DNA of 64,000 nucleotides, from positions 372,001-436,000 of the forward strand of contig CAVSHN010000008.1 of the NCBI GenBank assembly GCA_963727755.1. Direction: 5' to 3'. Both the position numbers and the translations under genes were made by a program. The DNA comes from DASYAN01 sp963727755 (GTDB lineage: Bacteria; Chloroflexota; Ktedonobacteria; Ktedonobacterales; Ktedonobacteraceae). Of this stretch, positions 18,064 to 27,270 are shown in pieces; position 1 is the stretch's first letter; every line of letters begins with the position of its first letter. A model generated the notes under the pieces. That model saw nothing but the letters and a program-made list of their open reading frames with translations. It did not search any database and was not told the origin of the DNA.

Positions 18064-19227
18064 ATGATAACGTATGTAGGGCAGCAATTTGGTGACTATC
18101 GCCTCATCCATGAGTTAGGTCATGGAGGCTTTGGGGTTGTGTATTTGGCAGAACATGTTGATCATGGGACAGTAGTAGCAGTTAAAGTATTAAAAACGCA
18201 ACTCACCACTTCTGAGGATCTGACAGAATTTATTAACGAGGCTCGTACTTTCAGACTCAAGCACCCCAATATTATAGAGCTTCTAGACTTTGGAATAAGG
18301 AAACCAGACAGCACTCCCTTTCTTGTTACAACATATGCTCCCAATGGCACTGTCCGTACACTTCATCCGCAAAATACTTGTATTCCATACTCTACTGTTA
18401 TCACCTATGTAAAACAGGTTGCAGTAGCATTGCAATATATACATGATATGAAGCTTGTCCATCGTGATGTTAAGCCAGAGAACATGCTTGTGGGAAAACA
18501 GAACGAAATCCTGCTCAGTGACTTTGGCATTGCTGTTGTTGTTAAAAAAACAGGAACTCAGACGACGCAGGGTATTATCGGTACACTTTGGTATACAGCT
18601 CCTGAACAGTTGCGAGGCAAACCTGTTCCGGCTAGCGACCAGTACTCACTCGCATGTGTGATTTATGAATGGCTTTGTGGGACAACGGTGTTTAACGGCA
18701 ATCATGTAGAGTTAATTTCCCAACATTTACACGATCCTCCTCAACCATTACGTAATCACATTTCAACAATCTCTCCTGCTGTTGAAGCAGTCATCCTCAA
18801 AGCACTTGCGAAAGATCCACAACAGCGTTTTTCAAGTATACTAGAGTTTGCGCAAAACCTAGAGCAGGCAAATACCTCTGGAGACTCACTATCTTCGAGT
18901 CCGCCACCAAGCCCGCCTTTACCCATCCCAGCAGCGGCAGGACCAGTCTCAACTGTTTATACTACACCGTTAGCTCCAACGATGCCTGCTCAGCCCTCAA
19001 ATCAGAGAAAGCTTCTTCTCACGTGTCACAGTCATCTCACCGATATTACTGCTGGAGCTTGGTCTCAGAGTGGACAATACCTTGCCCTCCACAATCACAA
19101 TGCCATAGAAATATGGGATACGACAAACGGCAGTATCGTTTTTGCATATCAACAGCCAAGCCGCTATCCGCACCATCAGCCCTCGACTCAGACAACAACT
19201 CCTCAGAAATCGGGAGGAATTCTTTAA
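18064..19227 (+). CDS. Ser/Thr protein kinase, N-terminal part of a kinase-WD40 protein
   Basis: The first 387 codons of a protein that continues in another frame. The kinase domain (residues about 11-270) is complete: ELGHGGFGVVYLAEH, VAVKVL, HRDVKPEN at about 136-143 and LSDFGIAVVV, with GTLWYTAPEQ in the activation segment. A Pro-rich linker (SSPPPSPPLPIPAAAG) follows, then the first WD-type blade (GAWSQSGQYLALHNHNAIEI). The frame ends at 19227 after a shift near 19205-19220. There is no obvious membrane segment, so the protein is likely cytoplasmic. Confidence 0.85.
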   Translation: MITYVGQQFGDYRLIHELGHGGFGVVYLAEHVDHGTVVAVKVLKTQLTTSEDLTEFINEARTFRLKHPNIIELLDFGIRKPDSTPFLVTTYAPNGTVRTLHPQNTCIPYSTVITYVKQVAVALQYIHDMKLVHRDVKPENMLVGKQNEILLSDFGIAVVVKKTGTQTTQGIIGTLWYTAPEQLRGKPVPASDQYSLACVIYEWLCGTTVFNGNHVELISQHLHDPPQPLRNHISTISPAVEAVILKALAKDPQQRFSSILEFAQNLEQANTSGDSLSSSPPPSPPLPIPAAAGPVSTVYTTPLAPTMPAQPSNQRKLLLTCHSHLTDITAGAWSQSGQYLALHNHNAIEIWDTTNGSIVFAYQQPSRYPHHQPSTQTTTPQKSGGIL

Positions 19228-20330
19228 AAAATGGCGTTCACAACCACAGTCTCCCAAAACGTCACCCAGAGATCAGCCCTTTGTACAGAGTGCTCCCTCG
19301 GCTGCTGAATGGTCACCATCTGAGCAAATCATCGCTATTAGTAATCCCGATGGTACAGTCTTGCTGTGGAATGCTGATTTAAGATGTCAGCTATGGACTA
19401 CTAACCTTGATCCTAATCAATCTTGTAAGGAAGCTACGACAGAGGTACACTGGTTAGCTCATGGCAAATATCTTTCTACTGCCTTTCATTGCAAAGAGAA
19501 GAGTGATTTTGCTCTCTGGGAAGCAGACAAGGGGCTGCCAATTTTCGAGAAGCATTTTACCGACGGCAGTACACCAATGATGAACTGCGCACCTACTATG
19601 GATCAGGTTGCGTTTGCAAGCAAATACAAAGGAGAAGTGCAAATCTATGACATCGTTACAAAAGGGATGAATTTTTCCTTTAGGCAGCACGACATACGTG
19701 ATTTGACTTGGACGCACAATGGCGAGCACATCATCTGTTTTACTGGATACGGTGCGTCTGCCTGGGATGTTCAGACGGGGGAGGAGTTTCAAGAGCAAAT
19801 GCCCTTCTTTAATAGGAGTTACTCTAATACTACTGTTGAGCAAGTGACGAAATCACCGTATGATACGAAAGTTGCTTTTATTATGGATACAGAAGAAAGA
19901 TCCTATCCCTATTATGCAAAAGCAACTGACCATAAAAAATTACTTGGGATTATGGACTTTCTGCAGCGTCCTACCTTTCATAGTAGTATCCCTCTTTCAC
20001 TCTACCAATCATATAGTACAATACAATGGTCATCTGATAGACAACATATCTTTTTGCACTTCAATAAGGGAGTGGGAGTTTGGCGTATTTCTTCGCAAAA
20101 ACAAGTTGCCAGCTATGAGAGTTTCTCTTTTTGCTCTCTCTCCAGAGGATACCCGTATCGCTACTACAAGCAAAGAGAAAACACTGCAATTATGGGAAGC
20201 AGCTACCCACAACCATCTTTTTACTTACCCAGGCTACGCTGGTCGAATCACGTTCATTACTTGGGCACCTGATGGAAAACGCCTTGCTATTGTGTTAGCT
20301 GACTCCACAATACACATACTACAAACCTAA
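19142..20330 (+). CDS. WD40 repeat C-terminal part of the kinase-WD40 protein (second frameshift inside)
   Basis: The continuation of the kinase gene. From about 19216 the frame gives SAAEWSPSEQIIAISNPDGT and VLLWNADLRCQLW, then several degenerate blades (DLTWTHNGEHIICFTGYGAS). Near 20130 the frame changes again and the last blade reads LFALSPEDTRIATTSKEKTL then QLWEAATHNHLFTYPG and ends at 20330. WD40 blades form a beta-propeller used for protein interaction. Both shifts lie beside T or A runs. If corrected, the full protein would be about 755 residues, 18064-20330. Confidence 0.7.
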
Positions 20331-20355
20331 CGTATTACGGATTTTTGGTAAGTTA

Positions 20356-20384
20356 TTGACGATAGTCAATCTAAGCTCTATAAT
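20356..20384 (+). promoter_or_regulatory. Sigma-70-type promoter
   Basis: TTGACG at 20356-20361 and TATAAT at 20379-20384 are separated by exactly 17 bases. It lies 40 bases before the membrane-protein gene start at 20426, which also has a good ribosome-binding site (AAGGAGCAAAGCAG). Confidence 0.7.
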
Positions 20385-20425
20385 TTCAATGATCCATAAA
20401 AACTCAATCGTAAGGAGCAAAGCAG

Positions 20426-20906
20426 ATGTTACAGTTTATTTATGGTGTTATCTTGTGGCTCGTAGTTCCTTGCATTATGCTCAGCATGCTTATTCTTAGT
20501 ATGCAGGTTTGTGCTCATGCCGACGAGAAAAGATCTGCCTGGGCAGGCTTTTTTCTAGGTTTAATTTTCTTTGTTATCTATGTCATCAGCACATTGTCCA
20601 AGCTTCAAGGAGTATATTTTACATCCTCCTCTTTCCCTGATTTTAATTCCGGTGCTTGGATGATATTAGTATTGGGTGCAATCATAGGCTTCTTTCTCCT
20701 AACAGCAGTGGCATTTCTCAAGCCAACACGAGGCATAGGAATAGTAACCGTCTTTCTTTACAGCTGCTAGTACTTGTGCCCTCTTTAGCTATATTTTCAT
20801 TGCAAATATTAGAGATACAGCAATGTTTTTTGCTCTTGGTACTCTTTGTGGCGTACTATTCCATGTAATGGTCAAGCCGGACACCCTACCTAGAATTTTC
20901 GATTAA
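20426..20906 (+). pseudogene. Four-helix membrane protein, frameshifted
   Basis: Starts MLQFIYGVILWLVVPCIMLS and contains hydrophobic segments at about residues 5-27, 40-60 and 78-98 in the first frame, which stops at 20770. Near 20760 a single-base change would continue as FTAASTCALFSYIFIANI and FFALGTLCGVLFHVMVKPD to a stop at 20904-20906, giving about 160 residues and four or five membrane helices. Family not recognised. It has its own promoter. Confidence 0.5.
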
Positions 20907-20955
20907 GGGTACCAACAAGGCAATACCCATAAAAGCATGATAAGTACGAAAATAT

Positions 20956-21041
20956 AGGCGTGTGTCAAATCAACTTGACAATGTTGACATTGTACGATAG
21001 CAAAACTGTCAAGCAGAGTCGCCCACTTTTGGCGCATGCCC
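20956..21041. repeat. Second copy of the MITE-like inverted-repeat element
   Basis: Ends AGGCGTGTGTCAA (from 20956) and TTGGCGCATGCC (to about 21040) form an imperfect inverted repeat matching the ends of the element at 1913-2050, and the inner CTTGACA and AAAACTGTCAAG pair matches its nested repeat. At 86 bp it is shorter. Flanking direct repeats were not found. Confidence 0.4.
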
Positions 21042-21152
21042 ACCCTAAAAGCCATTGGTACTTTGTTCTATTTTGCAGTCAAACGTCGCCCCGTAATATT
21101 ATAATTCTTAATAGATGAACAGTAGATCTTAGCAAACAGGGGAATAAATAAC

Positions 21153-21254
21153 ATGACACAAGACAACAATGATCAGCCAATGCAATTCTCGTCAAACCCC
21201 TTTATAGCACAGGACCAGCAGCGTGAGGCAGAGCTAATAATTACCGTGAAATAA
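21153..21254 (+). CDS. Short open frame, probably an N-terminal remnant (33 aa)
   Basis: ATG at 21153 is preceded by AGGGGAAT. The product starts MTQDNNDQPMQFSSNPFIAQ and stops after 33 codons inside the end of the opposite gene. The good start site and abrupt end suggest a gene truncated by the insertion of neighbouring DNA. Confidence 0.3.
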   Translation: MTQDNNDQPMQFSSNPFIAQDQQREAELIITVK

Positions 21255-21819
21255 AAACAGTGACATCTCTCACATCCTTCAGAGTTAGTTGCCAGAAGGT
21301 TGCTTGAATTCGCAAATCCTCATTTTTCCAGTCAAGATCAAATATGCGCTGCCAGCTATTTACAATTTGTTGTCGGTAGAACGGATCGGCATGAAGCTGA
21401 TCATGAGAAAGTCTCTCGGTCTCTTCGTAAAATCTTTCAGTGTCTTCATTACTTGCTCCAAGATATCCTCTATTAAGTGGTGCGTGCCAAAGATCAAAAT
21501 CAGACAAAAGAACTAAATGATCTTCAATCTCAAATTCAATACGAACACCTTTTTGCCCTGATGGTAGATGGTCAAAGGATCTAAGATTTGGCCTTTTACG
21601 TTTTTTCCCATCCCATTGGTACCAAGCCCATAGCGGCAAGGTATCGGGATATGGCCTACCTCCGATGCGTTGTTCCATTTGCGATGCAAGCCACTGATAG
21701 GCATCCAGTATCTCACCATCAAGCCAATCCTTGTCAATGTGCCTTGTGTCCGTTGTAATAATTCCCTGTTCTTGCAAAACTTCCCAGAAATGGTACGCCT
21801 GAATGGTCCATAGCTTCAA
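21241..21819 (-). CDS. DUF3841 family protein
   Basis: A protein of 192 residues when started at the TTG at 21819, chosen because TGAGGAGGAGACTGCA lies directly before it; the ATG at 21897 is inside the neighbouring operator region. LKLWTIQ at the start, AYQWLASQMEQRIGG, LWAWYQW, VLLSDFDLWHAPLN and the final QATFWQLTLKDVRDV are conserved DUF3841 blocks. The family has no established function; it occurs as stand-alone cytoplasmic protein. It is divergent from the CsoR/CstR gene but shares its upstream region only by position. Confidence 0.8.
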   Translation of the reverse strand: MKLWTIQAYHFWEVLQEQGIITTDTRHIDKDWLDGEILDAYQWLASQMEQRIGGRPYPDTLPLWAWYQWDGKKRKRPNLRSFDHLPSGQKGVRIEFEIEDHLVLLSDFDLWHAPLNRGYLGASNEDTERFYEETERLSHDQLHADPFYRQQIVNSWQRIFDLDWKNEDLRIQATFWQLTLKDVRDVTVFISR

Positions 21820-21895
21820 TGCAGTCTCCTCCTCAACCCAATATAGTACAAATGACGCCCTTTTGGAAGGTCCCACCAACAATCTTCCTCTTGAC

Positions 21896-21912
21896 ATACG
21901 CTAGGGGGGTAT
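21896..21912. promoter_or_regulatory. Putative CsoR/CstR-family operator
   Basis: ATACGCTAGGGGGGTAT is an imperfect palindrome with ATAC/GTAT arms and a C/G-rich core, the usual shape of CsoR-family operators. It lies 48 bases before the start of the regulator gene and is related in sequence to the larger palindrome at 22275-22302. Confidence 0.5.
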
Positions 21913-21960
21913 GGTATCCTTCTAATTGAGAACAATCTCCACCAGAAGAGGACAAGCAGC

Positions 21961-22228
21961 ATGGAACCAGAGAGAAACAACGAACAAACCAGAGAGTTAC
22001 TCGATCGTCTGGCACGTATTGAAGGGCAAATTCTGAGGTATCAGTAAGATGATCCAGCATCAGCAACCATGTGATCAGGTTTTGGTGCAGGTTATGGCAG
22101 CGCGAGCAGCATTGGAGAAAGTTGCTAGCGCGATTGTGACCTATGGCATTGACGAGTGTTTCACCCTCCCGCCAGAGGAGGCTCGTCAGGCAATTCACCG
22201 TAGTATCAATCTCTTGATCAAAATATAA
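21961..22228 (+). pseudogene. CsoR-family repressor, probably CstR-like (persulfide sensing), frameshifted
   Basis: The start ELLDRLARIEGQI and, after one extra T near 21994, GISKMIQHQQPCDQVLVQVM and GIDECFTLPPEEARQAIHRS are the all-helical CsoR/DUF156 fold. Two Cys remain at the positions of the first and last CsoR metal ligands, but the His four residues before the last Cys is a Gly. Copper sensors need Cys-His-Cys, while CstR persulfide sensors use the two Cys only, so CstR is favoured. The next gene is a sulfur-metabolism fusion, which agrees. SD is AGAGGA before 21961. Removing one base restores an 88-residue protein. Confidence 0.7.
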
Positions 22229-22274
22229 AAAGAACTTCCTGGCAACTAACTAGGAGGAGCGTTGTTGTTTTATT

Positions 22275-22302
22275 TAGATACCCTACCCGGGTAGTGTATC
22301 TA
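22275..22302. promoter_or_regulatory. 28-bp palindromic operator before the CoA-disulfide reductase gene
   Basis: TAGATACCCTACCCGGGTAG followed by TGTATCTA is a palindrome with one mismatched pair. The centre TACCCGGGTA and the ATAC/GTAT arms fit a CsoR/CstR site. It ends 15 bases before the ATG at 22318, so a bound repressor would block transcription of the reductase gene. Confidence 0.6.
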
Positions 22303-22317
22303 GGAAAAGAGGAAACT

Positions 22318-24110
22318 ATGTCTCAACATCTATTCGGTGCAAAAAATTCTCAGTGGCAGATAAATAAAGAAGATACGCACATAGTACCATCACATCCTTG
22401 CTTAGCAGGAGCAGAAAACGAGCATGCTATGAGAAAAGGCAAAAAAATAGTAATTGTTGGTGGTGTAGCAGGTGGAGCAACCGCTGCTGCACGGCTACGT
22501 CGACTCGATGAACATGCGCATATTATTCTCTTTGAACGGGGCTCCTTTGTATCGTTTGCAAACTGTGGCTTACCTTATCATATTGGTGAAGTGATCCCGC
22601 AGCGTGACCAATTGCTTCTCCAGACGGTCGAGGGACTCTCCAATAAGTTTCACATGGATATTCGTATTTTAAGTGATATCATCGCAATCGATCGGCAAAA
22701 CCAAAAAGTGACTGTTAGACAGGTACAAACTGGCGAGACGTATGAAGAAAGCTATGATGTTCTCCTCTATCTCCAGGGGCTCAACCAATTGTCCCGCCAT
22801 TTCCTGGGCGTGACGAGGCAAAGAACCTCTTTACGCTGCGCACCATCCCCGATATGGACCGGATCAAAGCGTTTCTAGACCAGCAGCATCCAGCATCGGC
22901 GGTGATTATCGGAGGAGGATTTATTGGCTTGGAGATGGCAGAAAATCTGGTTGCGCGGGGGATCGAAGTAACAATCGTTGAATTGATGAACCAAGTAATG
23001 GCACCCCTCGACTATGAAATGGCAACCCTTATCCATACACATATGCGTAAGAAGGGCATACATCTGCTCCTTGGAGATGGTGTCAAAGCCTTTGCGCAAC
23101 AGGGTCAGCAGGTGATTTTGAACAGTGGCACAACACTCAACACCCAGATGGTAATCCTCTGCATCGGCGTTCGTCCAGACACAAGTCTAGCTCAGCAGGC
23201 AGGACTAGAGATCGGCAAGCGTGGAGGCATTGTTGTCGATGACTATCTTCGCACTAGTGATGAACATATCTATGCCATTGGTGATGCAATTGAAGTCAAG
23301 GACTTCGTCACAGGCACGCCAACCCTCGTCCCACTTGCCTGGCCAGCCAATCGTCAGGGGAGAATCGTCGCCGATACGATTGCAGGAAACCCGACACCAT
23401 ATAAAGGAACGCTTGGCACAGCCATTGTGAAAGTATTTGATCTGACGGTCGCCACCACCGGAGTAAATGAGAAAACATTGCTCCGTCTAGGCTGGTTATA
23501 CAAAGCGGTGCATACTCACTCCGCGTCACATGCCACCTATTATCCCGGTAGTAAACCCATGTCGCTGAAATTATTGTTCCATCCAGAGACTGGCGCAATC
23601 TACGGAGCGCAAGGTATCGGAGCGGAAGGCATTGATAAACGTATCGATGTATTATCCACCGCCGTCAAAGCGGGCCTGACGGTCTTTGACCTGACCGACC
23701 TAGAACTTGCCTATGCTCCTCCTTATTCCTCAGCGAAAGATCCAGTGAATATGCTAGGATATGTGGCATCGAATATTATCGAGGGACAGGTTAAAACGCT
23801 TCAGTACAACGAGATCGACGAGATTGTGAGTAAGGGCGGTTTCCTGATCGATGTGCGCGAACCCCAGGAAGTTGCCAGAGGTAGTATTACCGGTTCGATC
23901 AATATCCCTCTGGGGCAACTACGATCCCGCCTGTCAGAACTTCCCACAGATCAACCAATCTACGTGACCTGTCAGGTAGGTTTGCGCGGCTATATTGCAT
24001 CACGCATTCTGGCAGAGAATGGTTTTGAAGCGATTAACCTGGATGGCGGCTACCAGACGTATATCACAACTCATGAAGAAGATCTCTATTCTCTAACATT
24101 TCGTCATTGA
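22318..24110 (+). pseudogene. CoA-disulfide reductase / per- and polysulfide reductase fused to rhodanese, one frameshift
   Basis: Start ATG 22318 with AAGAGGAAACT upstream. A 37-residue extension precedes the FAD site IVIVGGVAGGATAAARLRRL and the redox Cys in SFVSFANCGLPYH. Near 22771 one extra base breaks the frame; corrected, it reads LLSPGAQPIVPPFPG and RTIPDMDR. The NAD(P)H site VIIGGGFIGLEMAENLVARG, FAD-binding YAIGDAIEV and dimerisation domain follow. The last 100 residues are a rhodanese domain with active-site loop TCQVGLRGY. Such fusions reduce persulfides and polysulfides carried by CoA or the rhodanese Cys. Two flanking operators and the CstR-like gene suggest induction by reactive sulfur. 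Total about 597 residues, full length for the family. Confidence 0.85.
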
Positions 24111-24285
24111 GGAGGAGAACCTCGTGTGTTCCCTTACTTCTTGTTTGCTCTCCGGCAAAAGGGTCGTGCTGACTTGATGACGTCATCCCGACCCTCCTCC
24201 AGCCTAGAGTAGCTGTTTCGAGGGAAACCTATGCAGTATTATCAGCAATTTCTCGCTGGTATTCCTCACCACGAGAACTGCTTAG

Positions 24286-24486
24286 CTAATGCAGGCGTGC
24301 CATCCCCTCGTGCACTAATTGTTTTGCTCGTTCTGCATTGTCTCGACCAAGGATATTGAATGGTTTGCCTTTATACTTATTGCGTTTACCTTGAGGTGTC
24401 TCAATAATGACATGCACGTTCTTGCCGTCAGCACTAAATGCCTCCGTATGCTGCAAACGACTAGGATGGGAAGTGGTCTCTGACAT
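24286..24486 (-). pseudogene. Inorganic pyrophosphatase remnant with internal deletion
   Basis: A 66-residue frame starting at ATG 24486 (AGGGACATC before it). VHVIIETPQGKRNKYK matches the N-terminal IETPxGxRNKY block of family I pyrophosphatases, and the rest, FNILGRDNAERAKQLVHEGM, resembles the C-terminal helix. The roughly 100 residues with the catalytic aspartates are missing, so an in-frame internal deletion seems to have joined the two ends. It cannot be active. The assignment of the C-terminal half is less sure. Confidence 0.5.
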
Positions 24487-24504
24487 GATGTCCCTCATTT
24501 CACA

Positions 24505-24600
24505 AACACTAACTCTCTAGAAACACAATGAAACGTTCTATTATGTATACAACGCCATGATACCTTCCCAAACCAAGAGAATTTCCGCCTTTGGAGCATG
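24505..24600 (-). repeat. Decayed fragment of the 17245-17547 gene family
   Basis: Read on the minus strand, this stretch encodes LQRRKFSWFG and, in the next frame, GRYHGVV, matching LQRQELSRFGFCLGRYHGVM of the protein at 17245-17547. The left part (24510-24550) also matches 8985-9030. It is non-coding now. Confidence 0.45.
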
Positions 24601-24609
24601 AATTAGTGC

Positions 24610-25233
24610 TCAACTATCATTATCCCTATAATGATCATTGCTATCTTGCTGATCATCGAGATCATGGCTCACATTCACCATGATCTGAGTAGCTGTACTA
24701 TCAGGGCCTAGCACCCCAATAGCATAAACTCCTAGAGGCCAATTTGATTGCTTGAGCACTGCTACCAATTGTAAAGAGGTAATCTTACTAATAGTCCCTT
24801 TTACCTGTCCATTAACAACCAAGCTAGTCTGCTGCATAAAGTTCGTACCAGACACAGTAATCAGGATCGTCTCATCGTCCTGCCTACTGACCACAGCATT
24901 GGCAATCACAGGGACAGTATGACCTAGCTTGCTAAGTTGTTGGGTAAATGCCAGTTTTACAGACCAATCCACGTGAGGCAAAAGTTGGCACAAGACATGT
25001 TCTTCGTCACTAAAGACATTATCAAGATCATGTTGCATTTGCTCGTGACCAAAACCAGCAGGAATAGTTGTCACACCTGCATGACTATCATTCGTCTTAG
25101 TGATCACAATACCTAGCGCTTGCCCAATTTTATTATCATCACGTCCAGCATTAACCAATGTATTTAAGTTATTAATTGCATCATATAACTGTCCAATACT
25201 GATTTTACTCTTCTCTAGTGCTTTATTCGCCAA
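24610..25233 (-). CDS. Second half of an anti-sigma-like regulator (DUF5667-type), separate or frameshifted
   Basis: A 207-residue frame starting at TTG 25233, inside the end of the gene before it. It opens LANKALEKSKISIGQLYDAI, a helical region, and ends in a beta-rich domain with DETILITVSGTNFMQQTSLV and GPDSTATQIMVNV, an IPT/Ig-like fold. In DUF5667 proteins such a region follows the membrane helix, outside the cell. Reading the previous gene in this frame from about 25270 would give HPKQPKHQSSQTLANKALEK without a break, so I favour one protein with a frameshift. Confidence 0.5.
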   Translation of the reverse strand: MANKALEKSKISIGQLYDAINNLNTLVNAGRDDNKIGQALGIVITKTNDSHAGVTTIPAGFGHEQMQHDLDNVFSDEEHVLCQLLPHVDWSVKLAFTQQLSKLGHTVPVIANAVVSRQDDETILITVSGTNFMQQTSLVVNGQVKGTISKITSLQLVAVLKQSNWPLGVYAIGVLGPDSTATQIMVNVSHDLDDQQDSNDHYRDNDS

Positions 25234-25639
25234 TGTCTGCGAAGACTGATGCTTTGGTTGTTTCGGATGAGATAGTGAATAACCCGTGTAGATTTTGTGT
25301 ATAGATTGCCACTACACTAACACATGCCAATAACAGCACAGCTGCGATTCCAAGCCCTGTGATCCAAGCTTGTGGGACCACAAAGCGAGATTTGGCATGG
25401 CCTATCTTCTGGTGAGATATCGTCACCCCACTATTCTTCTGGGTGTTGTTGCGAACATGCTTACGAAGATCCCCCTCCAGACGAGCAGCAAATTCAGACG
25501 GCACCTCAATCTGCCTGAGACGAGCAAGCGAGTCCATAGCAGCCAGTCTAGAAAGGATCTCTCTACTGGTAGTTGGAGGTAATTGTTTGCCAAATTGACG
25601 CATCTGAATTAAATGTTCAATTTGCTCTTTAGGCTTCAT
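25223..25639 (-). CDS. Anti-sigma-like membrane protein (DUF5667-type)
   Basis: A 138-residue protein whose ATG overlaps the stop of the sigma-factor gene (TAATGA), so it is translationally coupled to it. The cytoplasmic part contains LARLRQIEVPSEFAARLEGD, the DUF5667-like helix, and one membrane helix ITGLGIAAVLLLACVSVVAI lies near residues 92-111. Position directly behind an ECF sigma factor and this topology suggest the cognate anti-sigma factor. The C-terminal end is probably wrong because of a frameshift near 25270 (see 24610-25233). Confidence 0.6.
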   Translation of the reverse strand: MKPKEQIEHLIQMRQFGKQLPPTTSREILSRLAAMDSLARLRQIEVPSEFAARLEGDLRKHVRNNTQKNSGVTISHQKIGHAKSRFVVPQAWITGLGIAAVLLLACVSVVAIYTQNLHGLFTISSETTKASVFADIGE

Positions 25640-26308
25640 TAGACCCTCCTCTTATGCTGTGACCCACGCACCAACCCCAACTGCTTTGCTAACACGCCCA
25701 ACGCACGAAACTGTAAGGCACGAATTGCCCCTGGCTGTTTGCCAAGAGCTTGTCCAAGGTCCTCAACACTTCGTCCAGCTAGAAATCGGCCAACCACCAC
25801 CATCTGTTGCTCAGCACTCAGGCTCTCCAAAGCTAGTTTCAATTCATCCAAGGTCTCGCGCCATTCTTGTACTGCCACTGGATCACTGATCAGATCGGTT
25901 GCCATTGGCTCCTCTACTCTGCGGAATATTCTCTGTAATATCTGTTATAAAGGAATCCGGTAATGGGATAAGTTTTCGTTCCTTGCTGGTCATACGTCGC
26001 AAGGTTCTAGCAATTTTTCCCTGAGCAATCTGAATAAGCCAAGCATAGAAGCCAGCCTCACGATCTGTTCGAAGATCATGTATAGATTCCATCATCGTTA
26101 GAAAAACATCTGATACTATATCCTCTGCCAAGTCAGGATGTCCCAAGCGAGCAAGCACGAACCGATAGACAATGGGAAGGGCACGCTGATAGAGCGCTAT
26201 CAGTGCCTCCTCTTCATGTCGGCGTGCTTGCTCGATCATCTTTGCAAAGGTGGCTGTAGAAATCGCTTCCTGATTATCCGTAGCAAAACTCCGAGTTAAA
26301 GATAGCAA
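25639..26308 (-). pseudogene. ECF-type RNA polymerase sigma factor, frameshifted between regions 2 and 4
   Basis: Frame one (26308-25883) contains sigma region 2: EEALIALYQRALPIVYRFVL, DLAEDIVSDVFLTMM and AWLIQIAQGKIARTLRR. Frame two (25905-25639) contains region 4: ALESLSAEQQMVVVGRFLAG and SVEDLGQALGKQPGAIRALQ, the -35-binding helix-turn-helix. They overlap by 23 bases and a one-base change near 25910 fuses them (IPQ-RVEEPMATDLISDP). A split sigma factor working as two subunits is possible in principle but less likely here. The start is uncertain: TTG 26308 or ATG 26239. It should direct RNA polymerase to its own regulon, possibly including the downstream redox genes. Confidence 0.75.
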
Positions 26309-26372
26309 GTGGCTATGCTCACCACATCCAATACTTTACCTGACAAGCCACAATTTGTCTATCTACCTCTGA

Positions 26373-27248
26373 TCATTGATGCAATACGAACATGCTCCAT
26401 AGCTCGAAAATGCTATGATATAAAATAATCAAGGTTGCGGCACAAGCCACAGAAATATGGATATATCGCCACACACGGATAATAAGACAGGCACGCTTCT
26501 GCCGTTCAAGTGAGCGTCCAAGTAGCAGACGTTGACTCAAAATAGCATAGACACGTTGAAAATCGCTAATCTCGGCTGGTACCAGTTCTGGCAAATCAGG
26601 AGGAAGAGCATCTACTATCTGTAGCGCTTCTTCACAATACTGTTTGAACGGCACCGATTTGCCCGCACTAAGACGATCAACTGCTAATGACAAATCGAAC
26701 AGACGATCTTCTACTGAACGAATGATACCAACGCCATTGGTATCAGCCTCAGCAGCAATCAATCGTGCCTGCCAGATATCAAGCAAACGCCCAACAATCC
26801 CTGTTATCACGAGGAATGACAGAGCATAGAGAGCAGTGGTACCATAGGCAGCTTCTGTAAAACGATCGGTTGTGAACGAGAAATCATGGGTGATGTTTTG
26901 AAAGTTTTCATGCATGCAAGCAATCAAAACACTTATAATGCCAAACCAGATATGTAGCCAGAGCCAGTTCTGGACTTTCCCAGGCAAGCGACGCACAAAA
27001 CGACGACGCAAGGTATAAGCTCCAACTACCAGCACCAGACCAAAAGCAATAATGCCACAGTCTCGTAATGGATCACTACCTGGATCGGGATAGGACTGTG
27101 TAGCTACGGCAGAACGATAAACTAGATATACGCAGCCGAGTAGAATAACTGCAAAAACGAGAAAAAGCCAGTTGAGTTTTGAACCTGGCGTTTTCCAGAT
27201 GCGCCGAACTGTCCATTGTTGCATCAGTGGTCTATTGACTAATGCCAT
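26373..27248 (-). CDS. Predicted di-heme b-type cytochrome membrane protein
   Basis: A 291-residue protein; start ATG 27248 chosen for GAGAGGAATAGAAAG upstream (a longer frame to 27389 lies within the gene before). Five or six membrane helices. Two helices each carry a His pair with 13 residues between: H99 and H113 (WLHIWFGIISVLIACMH) and H264 and H278 (YIHISVACAATLIILYH). This H-x13-H pattern in two helices is how cytochrome b of bc complexes and NOX/ferric-reductase proteins hold two stacked b hemes. It follows the ferredoxin-reductase gene by 22 bases, so it is probably the membrane partner that takes electrons from it across the membrane or to quinone. The loop between (residues 160-250) is cytoplasmic and helical. 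Confidence 0.65.
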   Translation of the reverse strand: MALVNRPLMQQWTVRRIWKTPGSKLNWLFLVFAVILLGCVYLVYRSAVATQSYPDPGSDPLRDCGIIAFGLVLVVGAYTLRRRFVRRLPGKVQNWLWLHIWFGIISVLIACMHENFQNITHDFSFTTDRFTEAAYGTTALYALSFLVITGIVGRLLDIWQARLIAAEADTNGVGIIRSVEDRLFDLSLAVDRLSAGKSVPFKQYCEEALQIVDALPPDLPELVPAEISDFQRVYAILSQRLLLGRSLERQKRACLIIRVWRYIHISVACAATLIILYHSIFELWSMFVLHQ

Positions 27249-27270
27249 CTTTCTATTCCTCTCACTCTGC

